Below are positions 48,850 through 59,762 of a stretch of 64,000 nt of DNA, piece by piece. The translations under genes were made by a program, and so were the position numbers. A model generated the notes under the pieces. That model saw nothing but the letters and a program-made list of their open reading frames with translations. It ran no database searches and was not told the origin of the DNA. Position 1 is the stretch's first letter; each line of letters begins with the position of its first letter. Origin of the DNA: Echinostoma caproni. Taxonomy: Eukaryota; Platyhelminthes; Trematoda; Plagiorchiida; Echinostomatidae. The stretch is from NCBI GenBank assembly GCA_900618425.1, contig UZAN01039454.1:28891-92890 (forward strand), in the 5' to 3' direction.

Positions 48850-50793
48850 CTTTCATTAAATGTGTCGACATCAGCCGATATTTGAGAGGGTCGAATTCTG
48901 TTCAGAAATCAATTCAGTGTCCGTTAGTAGTATGAGTTCAAAACGGTATTGAAAAGGTGCAGATTGAACTTCCAGATCACTTGAAAGATTCGAAATTGAC
49001 TCCTCTTAGCCCATTTCCAAACTGTTTTTACGTTAGGAGTACAAGCAGTTGCAAGTATCATAAATTAGACCGGAGAGTGTTCAAAATGAAAAGGGATCGA
49101 GAGTTGTAATTGAGTGGATAATAGAATAGACGAAACAAGATCATGTAATTACTCAGGGATTTACGCATTTATATTTTGTTTTTTTATGCAAAACATTGTG
49201 TACTTTGAGAGAACTGACTCATAGAACTTAAAGAGATACACCTGTGTTAATCAAACGGTTGTGACATGACTTTCGCACGGAAATATATTTCAGTTTTTCC
49301 AACAGTACATTTGCTCATCGATAGCCATAGAAAAATAGTATTCATCCCAAACGCTTTGCTTCATTGCAATATTCTTACTTCTCTTTTACCACTAGTTGAA
49401 TTGAAGCAAACTTGAAAGACAGAATAAACTCATATCAGATTAAAAGTCATACGTCAAGTTTTGGTTCAAAATTGCAAAATATTAGACGTGATTTAAAACA
49501 AAATTGCAATATTGCTACTAAGTGATTAGCTATTCAAGAGGACGTCTATTCTGGTCAATCTCAGTATTCTGGGTAAAATATTATTCATACGACACACAGA
49601 AAGCGTACTGTCGACCGAAAATATTCCATCATATGTTTTCATTTTAATGAAAACATTGTATGATTACAAAACACGCACGCAAACTCTCCAATCGTGAAGG
49701 AAGTAGAGGTAAATTCCAAAAACGTGAAAACTAACCTTCAAAGACCAATTTTGATGTAGGCGACTGAATGAATAGGCAAATCTTAACTGTATCATACCAA
49801 AAGTCAATGAAACATTCAAGAGCTTTTGCCGTAGGAAGTGTATAAGTTTCTAACTTATTAAGTTGCTTCTGTGCAAACATAACCATAGTTTATTTAATAA
49901 TCAAAGGAATACGCCCAGCAACACCGAGAAAGAAAAACGAACGAACCGAAGCAAGCAGATGATTACCGTTCCTTGCAAGTAATAATTATTAACGTGGATA
50001 GTCTGAAAGAATTTCCTGGAATTTCAACGTGCCTGTGTTGGGAAAACAATGACTATATTCGAACTGGAGCTGAGTTTAGCTAACAGGGAGTCGTTAATCA
50101 TCGCCCAACAAAGGAGGGTATACTTGAACTTAAAAAAATGGTGAGCTTGCATCGACCGCCCTTTTAGTGTTTAGCCAATTTGACTGATGAATATTTAGTA
50201 GTTGAAGGATACAAAACTTAGTTTTTAGACGACATTCATACTACCGTTTCCCAGAAGTAAATATGAGTCCTGATTATTCATGGAGATTTAGGATAGAGCC
50301 CTCTGTGATTAACCTCCCGTACCCTGGATAAGTGGAAAGTTTGTTGCAATGATCGTGCAGGTTCGTGAGGACTACCACTTTTGCAACGCAATTGAAAAAG
50401 CCATCTCTCTGAACATAATGTCTCACGTAAAATTTACCGCAGAAATTTATTGGACGTCATTAGATAGTGTTTTCTGCTATTTAGATAATTTCTTGATTGG
50501 ATATTTTCAAAATCGAATTCATTCAGCCCCACTTCCCCAACTGAAAGGATCCCAATACCCAATAACAATGATAACTTGAAGTTGTTCTGGATACCTGTTT
50601 CATCTGTGTGTAGGAAGAGTGATTATCGAAAACAAAACCAATTCCATCAATTCGGAATAAGAAAAAAACATCAATAAATTACGTAACCGCATAAACTTCA
50701 TCAGTAAACTATGTGTAATCTGATACATGTTCGTGCCTTGCATCAATTTGTATCGAGACTAAGCGTCATTTTGCATTCGCTGTTTTTTCTCAG

Positions 50794-51183
50794 ACTCGGG
50801 CAAATGAGAATCAACTGAAGCTGGCTGCCCTAAAACTCTGGTCCAAGCAGACCAAGTACGCAAACCCTGGTATTTTAAGCGACACCCTGAAACATATCGG
50901 ACGAATAAGTTTGGCTGAACGCATCAAACGACTTCAAAAATCGCCTGGTCCAGATACGACAACCTATGGTCTCGGGCGAAGTGATTCGCAAGACAAAAAC
51001 GCCTATCGATTGAATGTGCCTTTGTCCGCAATATCACGTGCTATCCAACGCGTGATGGGGTCACCCAGATCAATGGAGAACAACATCTCTGGATCCCTGC
51101 CCGACAAAATATCATTAAGACCTCGCTGGATTGGACTCCCAGTAGCAATTACACACCCTTGTGAGAAAGCTTGTGCCCACTGA
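50794..51183 (+). CDS. Coiled-coil/death-domain protein, exon 8: end of death domain and C-terminus
   Basis: This last exon has 130 codons including TGA at 51181-51183, after the acceptor CGCTGTTTTTTCTCAG. It encodes residues 683-811. ENQLKLAALKLWSKQT is helix 5 with the conserved Trp of death domains, and ILSDTLKHIGRISLAERIKR is helix 6, so the domain spans about residues 636-725. The about 85-residue tail is basic and Ser-rich with no recognised motif. Death domains are known adaptors that pair with other death-fold proteins in apoptosis and innate signalling. Partner and pathway cannot be read from the sequence. No AATAAA is seen within several hundred bases downstream. Confidence 0.9.
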   Translation, partial: TRANENQLKLAALKLWSKQTKYANPGILSDTLKHIGRISLAERIKRLQKSPGPDTTTYGLGRSDSQDKNAYRLNVPLSAISRAIQRVMGSPRSMENNISGSLPDKISLRPRWIGLPVAITHPCEKACAH

Positions 51184-53364
51184 GAGTTGCATTTCAACGG
51201 GTGGCGCAAAGCAATCAAACCAGAAAAATGTGTTGCACTTCATTTTAGTGGATTGTGTGGGAATTCCAAACAGGATTTGATGACAGAACACTGCTCATCG
51301 AAATGCAATACTCGCGGGTATATGAATCACATAAGTTGCACTGTTTTGCATCATGTCTATTGAGTGATATGATGAATCCCTTAACTTATGGAACTTAGTA
51401 AATGAAAAATTCCCATTGCCACATTGAAAACAAAGTCCGGTAGGCGAAACAAGCTGTTTTTCGATAAATTCATCAACGGGCCATTACAATTATATACGGT
51501 TATTTATGTTCGTCGATCTGGTTTCGATCGCATCAGACTAGGTACAGAGAGTATGCTACGATTGTTTACCTGATATTCATCCCGATTAGTTCGTTGGTGC
51601 GCCCCCTTATGGAACTTAAACAATTACAAGGCACATTTTGTTTTAGTTTCATTCATAAAACTTCATATAATCGCGTATCGTTAAAACAGACTAAACTTTG
51701 AACGATGTGATCAGAGTTACACAGTAAAGAGTAATAACCACTCAGATTCCAGAAGGAGTCATCTGAAAATCATTTAAACCAATCGGAATTAAGTTCATCT
51801 CGCGTTTGATTCGACCCATGTGAAACTGTGACCTTCGTCAGATATCTTTTTCTTACGACTAGTAATTTGAGCCTCGTTCACGGGAATGACTATGGTATTT
51901 TCTCACACCAGATATTTCAACATATCTTTAATAGTATCCATTAAGGTTTCTGCTTGGATTTGTAGAATGCTTCGTAAAGTCACTATTTCTCGAATTCGCC
52001 GTTCCTTGATGCCGCGTAATTTGTAAGGTGTCCGAATATCAGTACAACCATGAGAAATAATCAATCAAAATAACCGATGTGCATGCCACAGATTTTGAAA
52101 TTTCATGTTCTCAATGCTCTTTGGACCATTCTCTAATTTTGAGCACTGACTTTAGTTCCTTTGTACAGGGTTAGAATCACTACCTTTATCAGTAACCATT
52201 TGTGTGGAAGTATGATATTGGAAATCGAGGTATACCACTGAATTGTGGCTTACACTGCACTAGTTTGACCGATTCGTGTATTCAAGTTACGCTCAGCAAT
52301 CCAGCAACGTCAAATCTTACGTGCGTGAGACAAAATCTCTTCAAAGGTGGTTTTCAACTGAGTGCTTATTTCGTAATAAACCTTATGGTATTCAATTGTT
52401 TGACTTTTGTGTGGAATGGAATATATTTCTAAATATGTACTCGTTCATTGATTTATTGATTCTGATTAGAACTTTGGCTTGGACTAAACAACATTTGTTT
52501 TCAAAGTACCATGCACAAAAGATACTTTGCATGGGCCATTCAAATACCCTGGAATGACCAAGAAAGTATGACTGATCTATGCAACTGCGTATAAATGGGT
52601 AATATGTGCGTATATATCTGCGATAGACGAGTACCACAGTACATCTGCGGATTTCTGACCACGATACTTGCCTGCATTGCGAGTATGTATATGAATAACC
52701 AGTGCGTTACTTCCTCCCTCGGACAGTTGAGTCGTAAATGTCAGAATCTGACTGATAGGAACATCATGCACGAATAGACATGACTAATCTATTATATGTA
52801 TTCCTTGGCTCATTCACCGTTTATCATGTTTGGAAGTATTTGATGAGAAATACGGGTTGGGGCATGTGAAATTTGATGATCAAGTGGAGTGTTGCAAGCA
52901 TTAAATGACAGAGGACACACTGGTGGATATTCACGCGAGATTTTGCAGACCCGTTGTGTGGTCAAATTGTAATTGCGTGCGAGGATAACAGATCACTGCA
53001 ATTATGTATCTCCTTTGGGTCATGAACTAACTGTGATCAAGTGTCCCTGGTTGAATCTTTTAATCATTGAGGAACAGTGCTAGCCGTTTCTGTGGGGAGA
53101 TTTTTGTAAATTAGGCAGCAGAAAAACAAGCAAACCGCAAATAACAAACTAATAAGTATATCATAATAAGTAACGCATGTAATCAAACATCAGCATGTAT
53201 GCCATCACACGAGTAATGTAATATCAGCTAGTCCGATTTTATCTATAAAGGTTTTCTGATGTATAGACGGAATACGCCATAATACAAAAGCCACTATGAA
53301 AAGAAATGTGAAACTGAATAAGATCAAGCTGTTTAGAGGATGATATCGTCTTTTCGTTGTCTAG
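51184..53364. other. Non-coding stretch
   Basis: This is the 3' flank of the death-domain gene. Open frames at 52202-52777 on both strands look random and lack splice support. Confidence 0.5.
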
Positions 53365-53531
53365 AGAAGTTCCTGGGGCAAACACAATGGAATTGAATGT
53401 TCCCTCAAGTATATTGTTGGAGATCAACCAGTTTTTGAAGCTACATGTCCGGAAGATCACCAGTCTAGTATTACCCATGTCAAAAGTCCTCGAATGTCTT
53501 CGTATTCGAAGTACCACCGGTACCATTCCAT
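53365..53531 (+). CDS. Candidate short exon, unknown
   Basis: The acceptor TCTTTTCGTTGTCTAG ends at 53364. The frame then reads REVPGANTMELNVPSSILLE, a helical stretch INQFLKLHVRKITSLVLPMS and KVLECLRIRSTTGTIP before TGA 53529-53531. An ATG lies inside at 53387. No strong donor is present. A longer minus-strand frame overlaps it (53239-53526). Strand and reality are uncertain. Confidence 0.25.
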
Positions 53532-54205
53532 GATCGAATCCAAAATCAACAGACCCGGCAGGTATATGTCACGATTAGAATCACGTGTTTGCACTTAAGA
53601 ACGGTGTTTTTAATTCATCACAGTGTAAAAAAGAGCAAAAAATAAAAACCTTATCAATTTAAACATAAGGTAATATCTATATATATGTTCTGCACGCAAC
53701 GGTGGTTTCTATAATGGATTCATGGATGGTCGCTAAACAATTCAGAAGAAACCATATTTTTGTCAATTCAATGCTAGCTTCTGCATGATAATCAACAGAA
53801 ATGATTGGCTAGCCGTTTCGTCTCAGTTTAAATGCATCATAATCAGGATTAATGTAAAAAATTCCACGCCCCTTGCCTTTGTCACTTTGTAACGTCCAGT
53901 GCATAAACAAACCAAGTGACGCAATGCTAAACCTTCATCACATCGAGATCTTCCCTTATCAGTTGAACATCTTCTTTAACGAACTTGACTCCATCACAGT
54001 TACGGGGACTACGTCTAAATCAGACGATCAACATACACTCATTTCGGTTATCGGATACAAAGAACATAGTTCATACAGGAGGCGTCTGACCGATTTCGTT
54101 CAAAACAAACCTCACACCCTTAGCTTCTAATCCTACCAGTGAGCTTCACTTTCTCATTAAGTAATCAAACATGTTCCGCTTAGCACCAAGGTATAAAGCA
54201 GCACA
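53532..54205. other. Non-coding stretch before gap 3
   Basis: An 85-codon plus-strand frame (53873-54130) has reasonable composition (LNLHHIEIFPYQLNIFFNEL) but no splice sites or recognised motif. It may be an eroded mobile-element fragment. Confidence 0.35.
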
Positions 54206-55031
54206 NNNNNNNNNNNNNNNNNNNNNNNNNNNNNNNNNNNNNNNNNNNNNNNNNNNNNNNNNNNNNNNNNNNNNNNNNNNNNNNNNNNNNNNNNNNNNNN
54301 NNNNNNNNNNNNNNNNNNNNNNNNNNNNNNNNNNNNNNNNNNNNNNNNNNNNNNNNNNNNNNNNNNNNNNNNNNNNNNNNNNNNNNNNNNNNNNNNNNNN
54401 NNNNNNNNNNNNNNNNNNNNNNNNNNNNNNNNNNNNNNNNNNNNNNNNNNNNNNNNNNNNNNNNNNNNNNNNNNNNNNNNNNNNNNNNNNNNNNNNNNNN
54501 NNNNNNNNNNNNNNNNNNNNNNNNNNNNNNNNNNNNNNNNNNNNNNNNNNNNNNNNNNNNNNNNNNNNNNNNNNNNNNNNNNNNNNNNNNNNNNNNNNNN
54601 NNNNNNNNNNNNNNNNNNNNNNNNNNNNNNNNNNNNNNNNNNNNNNNNNNNNNNNNNNNNNNNNNNNNNNNNNNNNNNNNNNNNNNNNNNNNNNNNNNNN
54701 NNNNNNNNNNNNNNNNNNNNNNNNNNNNNNNNNNNNNNNNNNNNNNNNNNNNNNNNNNNNNNNNNNNNNNNNNNNNNNNNNNNNNNNNNNNNNNNNNNNN
54801 NNNNNNNNNNNNNNNNNNNNNNNNNNNNNNNNNNNNNNNNNNNNNNNNNNNNNNNNNNNNNNNNNNNNNNNNNNNNNNNNNNNNNNNNNNNNNNNNNNNN
54901 NNNNNNNNNNNNNNNNNNNNNNNNNNNNNNNNNNNNNNNNNNNNNNNNNNNNNNNNNNNNNNNNNNNNNNNNNNNNNNNNNNNNNNNNNNNNNNNNNNNN
55001 NNNNNNNNNNNNNNNNNNNNNNNNNNNNNNN
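54206..55031. other. Assembly gap 3 (826 N)
   Basis: This is a run of N immediately left of the second LTR-like copy, so the gap may reflect unresolved repeat sequence. Confidence 0.99.
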
Positions 55032-55093
55032 TGGCACTGAAAGGCCGTAGTAATGTGCATGATACGTTTTACCTCATTATTTCTGAACAAATC

Positions 55094-55574
55094 TGTGGTG
55101 ATCCAGGTCTACGAGATTACACGTACCCTGGAGCCGCGCGTTACAGTTTTGGGACACCTGTAATCAATCAAATTACAAAGGTGACGTCACTGACGCGCGT
55201 ACGTGTCACTGCTTCTGGCTACACACCATAGGAAGATCGTGCCAGCCAATCTGAGACAGTGCAGACAGAAGCAGAGTTATGCAATCAACACTGCAATGAG
55301 ATTGGTCTAAGCCTGGATAACCAATGATATTCTTTCTTTCAATGATATTATTTAATCGCCCTCATGTCTTTCAATAAACAAACTACGAACTGTCATTCCT
55401 GTGGCCTTTTCCTCGCGTCTCAGTCACGTGGGATATTGCGTGTTCGTACCACTGCAGTCCAGTGCTTCCGTGATCTAGTCCGTGATTGCTGATCCTTGAT
55501 TGGTATTACGTGGTCTGTGTTCCGAGTTCCGTGCGTATTACTAATACTACTACTATCAATACAGAATCCTTTCA
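55094..55574 (+). repeat. LTR-like repeat, copy 2
   Basis: This is the second copy of the element at 25065-25545, same orientation and same 481-bp length, with scattered substitutions and small indels. It keeps TGTGGTGAT at the start, a central TTCAATAAAC polyadenylation signal and CCTTTCA at the end. Flanking bases (AAATC left, ACACG right) do not form a target duplication. Confidence 0.55.
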
Positions 55575-57567
55575 ACACGATGATGCGTCTCATAGTTGAG
55601 AATAACAGAAACCCAGGTTCAACTTAGTGGTTATTAGTACCTGACGAAATCCTTCGTCTCTGATGGTGAGTATCGACTCACTGCAAACTACTACCACCAT
55701 TATTGTAGAAATTAAAGCCAACACATCTTACCAATTTATAACGTACGACATCCTAGTTTGATTGCGCTCGTTTATTTGAATATCCGGTCGACTGAACTGC
55801 ACTGCATTAAACTTTGGCCTTGTGGGTATCATAAAAGTCTTGTTTAGCGGTGGTCATCCAAGTTTACTAAAGTCATACACAAACCGTACCACTACAGAAG
55901 TAGCTAACTCACGCATGGGCCCACTCATAAGCCATTCAGTTTCAACAATTCGATAGGAAGCCTCCACCGCATCATGCTCCGTACCGGGTGCGTTTTACTA
56001 GGGCATTAAGTGGTTTGCTATTTTTAAGCTTTGTGACTCACTCTACCGACCGGCTTTTATAAATGAATCTCTGTTACTATTCACCACGCTACAGACTGAA
56101 ACAAAAAATCTTCAAATGATCAAGGAAGGTTCCACTAATGAATGATCGATATATACTTTGGAAGTTATATTGTTAACGCTCGAATGAATAGAAAATCCAT
56201 TTCTCTTTTAACAGTGGTTACTTCCCAGTAAAAATTCAACTGAAAGATTTTCTTTAATGCAACTTATGGTGCATATTCGTCTACTAAGTGCCCTCTTCCC
56301 TAAGAAAAATGTCTGGAACAGTCAATTAGTACACCAAGATTATGGAGTTAACTCAAAAATTTGGATAAATTAGAGAAAATCCTGCCAGAGTGTGTGCTTG
56401 ATGGTGTTCAAAACTTGTAGCGAATGGAGGAGACTGAAGTACGTTTAGACAATTCTGGGTTTAGAAAGTAGTGGGAATTTGGCAGTACTCTATGAGCCAG
56501 CTTATCACAATATAATAAAGTTTTTGTTGACCACAGTACATGAACGAATATGTGAGTGGGTAGACATGGGGTCACTGTTGTAAATTGCAGAAATTTGTAT
56601 ACATATTTACCAGGTGAGACGTAGTGGATAAGCGCTTTGAGACTAAGGCATAAAACTCTTCTGCCATTTTCAAAAATATTATTGATGTGCTCTGAAAACA
56701 GTGACTAACTGTTGAAAAATGTCACCAAGTAATCAAATATTGCTGGCCGACTGAGTAATCTATCTGTAATGAATAAAATCTGCACAGCTGAGGGAAATCG
56801 GAGTATGATTTGCCTCCGTTGGGGAAATAATAAAATATTAGCACATTGAAATTGGTCCAAAGAGAAAGTTCAGTGCGAATGATCACTTGATAGGTTGTGA
56901 GTTACCTAGCTAGACAGCAGGCAGGGCAGAGTTGATGAGATGGGGTGAGTCCAAGATGAAGTGTTCATATGTGGTCAGTATGGGTTTACTGTAAACAGGT
57001 ATTGATGCTAAATAAATGGATTAAGAGGAGGGAAACGAAACTAAACTTTGAGCAAACTCTGATTCAAAAGTTATGAATAAGCTTTCTTTAATTCAGGCAT
57101 AAACTGTTTTCTAGAGGAGAAACATGACTTAGAAGGGTAATGAACGAAATCCGGGGAAATGTGATTAGTTCATTACTTAATTCATTGGTTAACCGCATTG
57201 AAGTCCTCATGAATATCTAACGAAGCATTATTTACTAAAGAGACCGGATTCACAAATCGATTTGAAATGGAAAATAACTTATCCATGCACATTTGTGGTC
57301 GATACTATAAACAACACATATATAAATAACATTCACTAATTGTCAGCGAATGACGTATCCTATTTGATCTGCACGTACAGAATATACAAATGTAACAGTG
57401 AGAGCCCATTGGCTGCACACGTGAGGCTTGAGCTTGAACTGAGCATCATGGGAACTGGATGACCAATGAGTCAATGAATCCATTGATAGACTAAACAAAA
57501 AAATCTTTGCTCCCTAATTTACACTTCTAAATAAAAAATGATTCGTGGAATCTATGAATCTATGAGG
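55575..57567. other. Non-coding stretch
   Basis: No exon, RNA gene or recognised repeat is seen. Confidence 0.5.
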
Positions 57568-57651
<84 letters not shown>

Positions 57652-57678
57652 TTGTCTATCTGTCTATCTGTCTGCCTG
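57568..57678 (+). repeat. Compound (TATC)n-(TGTC)n microsatellite
   Basis: About a dozen TATC units pass into TGTC/TTTG/TATC units. The 73-codon frame across it is an artefact of the tetramer. Confidence 0.95.
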
Positions 57679-57947
57679 TGTGATGCTATCTACTTATTTT
57701 ACAGTTACCTTGCTAACTTGTCACTCGCTTTTGTAAGTGGAGCGGTCAGCACAACATAAATTATCACGCTATCCAAGCCAAATATTGTCACCTACGGTTT
57801 TGCTATCTTTGTGAATCGTATTTCCTCTATTAGCTCGCCGTACTAGTCTGTCGACTGCTTGTTGGGTCATGTGATCTCATCTATAAGACAGACTGAGGGA
57901 AATAAATCTGAATGGAATCAATGTCCAAAGCAATACCTTTCTCTTAC

Positions 57948-58282
57948 CTGAAAGTCAGTTTGAGTATTTTTTTCGGTTTCCGGTTTATCTTGCGGTCTTG
58001 GTCCAGATGGTAGACCATCTGTCCCATAAGAAATCTGTTGGCAATTTCATGGGACGGATTCCTTGACCATACGGACGGTGTGTGCCAATGTTTTATTCAG
58101 CCGGTCGGTTTAAATGTTTTTTTTGTGGACCGATATTGGATCATTTTTGCGGTTTGCTGTGCGAATCGCATTGAATCGCCTGTTAATTTGAGAGTAAAAT
58201 GAACCTTTCGTTTTTTGTTCTGTGATTCTGCTACGAAAAGCATATAACGGTGTATGTCGTTCCCTCTAGTTTGAATCGACAA
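57948..58282 (-). pseudogene. Minus-strand open segment with one internal stop and a splice-donor-like end
   Basis: On the minus strand a frame runs from 58282 (LFVAESQNKKRKVHFTLKL) through one TGA at 58097-58099 and continues in the same frame (WSRNPSHEIANRFLMGQMVY, then KKILKLTF) to TTTCAG|GTAAGAG at 57948/57947. The protein-like character on both sides of the stop and the strong donor suggest a decayed exon or mobile-element remnant. No family is recognised. Confidence 0.25.
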
Positions 58283-58591
58283 GTACCACTGATTGTGTGT
58301 TTGTGGAACTACCCCTCATCTTTGAGAATTCCGAATGCAAAACAACTATTTGTATCATGGTAATCGTTACTCCTTGATAATCATGAATGCAATGAGAAAA
58401 TTATATCACGAATTTGAAAACAATATCCAAGTTTTGTTGAGCATTAACACGTTTTAAGCTTTGCTGCACAACCAGAATTATGGTCAAGAACTCCGTATCG
58501 TTGGGCGATGATGATTAGACTAATATCCCACACTAATTGAGGGTGTTGTTCAATTTTGCGTTACATTGAGCTGTGATAAACTTTAAAAAGG

Positions 58592-58690
58592 CATACCTCG
58601 AGGGGCACACCAAACACTACCACTTGCAACTGACATTGACCGCAACATCGAATCGATTGACCAGCCTCGGAAAGAAGGGCGACCATACCT
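58592..58690 (-). CDS. Candidate 99-nt minus-strand exon
   Basis: The segment is bounded on the minus strand by AATATTGTAG and CTCGAG|GTATGC. One frame reads MVALLSEAGQSIRCCGQCQL followed by QVVVFGVPLE and ends in phase 0. A second frame is open too. The phase does not join the open segment at 57948-58282 directly. Confidence 0.25.
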
Positions 58691-59624
58691 ACAATATTTG
58701 ATTTTCAATAAAACCAACGTGTTACTGCATATAACAACATTTCCCAATAATCTGACAAATCTGAACTCAGGCCGTTTGTTTTACAAGAGCTATGGCTAAA
58801 CAAACATATCTGATTAGCCAGTAACAGTTTTGCATCTATTATGTCAGCAGTGGGGAAAGGCTCCGTCTTCATGAAATGCCTCCATTTTGTGATCTATTTA
58901 CATGTGCTCTTAATGCCTCCGAAAGCCTCATTATGGTTAGGGGGGGATGTCTCGTGTTGTGGCCAGTCACCCCGCCTTTACACCTCGCAAAATGCTCTCA
59001 TGTCTAAGCGTCGCAAATAGCTTTTGCTGAAGAAGCCCCACTCACTGCGTTCTCGTGGCGGAGATGTTTTCGCGCCATTGTCAGGAAACGAAATATGAAT
59101 ATTCGGTGCTATAACTGGATCAGTGAACAACTGACGCTTGACAAAAAGAAGTTGGCTAAGATCCTTGATTCCAAAACAACCAAGAAGAGACGCACAAACC
59201 ACCCACAATCAAATTTTCCTGATTGTTACGGCGGTTACCGGCTCGATTGTGCATTGAGGTGTTTTGGGCACCATGGACGTTTGACCGCGTCGAAGTGGCG
59301 TATGGCCTGAAGAATTGTCGTTTCCATAAACCGTACCGCGAGACTGGTGGCTCTAGTTGTAAACTCTCTAAGAAACATCACCTGATTTGGCCCGTACAAC
59401 CTAGCAGTATCGTGCTCTGGAGCAAATCATGGACCGTTTTTCTTTTTTATAAAGGTTGCTGTACCGTGATATTTTGGCACACAGTCTGGTATCAGACGAG
59501 TGCGAAAATAAATAAATAAATGAAATCTACTGTAAACGAAATGTAAATGGAACGATTTTGGTAATCCATTACATCCGTTCATACGTCTGGACTAGTGTGT
59601 TCAATTGTTTCTCATTTGTTGCAG
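58691..59624. other. Non-coding stretch with a repeat-like segment
   Basis: The segment 58920-59480 is GC-richer, with overlapping open frames on both strands and no splice logic, which suggests a mobile-element remnant. Nothing is recognised. Confidence 0.4.
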
Positions 59625-59762
59625 AGTAACTGTGAACCATCAACGAAGCAGCACTGGCGTGCGCTAAAGGTTTCCCTCCACGATCAAGTTAATTCCAAAG
59701 TTCAGGAAGCCTCTCACAGGCTGCGAGGAGAATACCACTTGGACACTCGGAACCAGGCATAA
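59625..59762 (+). CDS. Short terminal exon of an unrecognised gene
   Basis: A textbook acceptor (CAATTGTTTCTCATTTGTTGCAG) precedes a 46-codon phase-0 frame that ends in TAA at 59760-59762. It reads SNCEPSTKQHWRALKVSLHD, then QVNSKVQEASHRLRGEYHLD and TRNQA, a polar helix-rich tail with normal codon use. Upstream exons must lie to the left but none is convincing. The death-domain gene could only reach here if its exon 8 used a weak GTGAGA donor near 51167, whose phase does not fit. Confidence 0.5.
   Translation, partial: SNCEPSTKQHWRALKVSLHDQVNSKVQEASHRLRGEYHLDTRNQA

Larger units (their letters stand above)
42166..50793 (+). other. Intron 7 (8.6 kb), hosting antisense exons and repeats
   Basis: The flanking exons are phase 0 and join into one continuous death domain, so no exon of this gene needs to lie inside. 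The intron contains minus-strand coding blocks (43450-43746, 46852-47028) and SINE-like repeats (47777-47905, 48654-48849). Otherwise it is AT-rich sequence without support for genes. A 3-N gap is at 42947-42949. Confidence 0.75.

Noticed and set aside
54146..55090. Frames of about 290-310 codons across the third N run
   Set aside because: Artefacts of the N run.
57568..57678. Regularly repeated units considered as a CRISPR-like array
   Set aside because: The units are 4-bp microsatellite repeats without spacers, in a eukaryotic context. No CRISPR array is present in the window.
57538..57759. 73-codon frame of IYLS/VCLS repeats
   Set aside because: It is a translation of the TATC/TGTC microsatellite.
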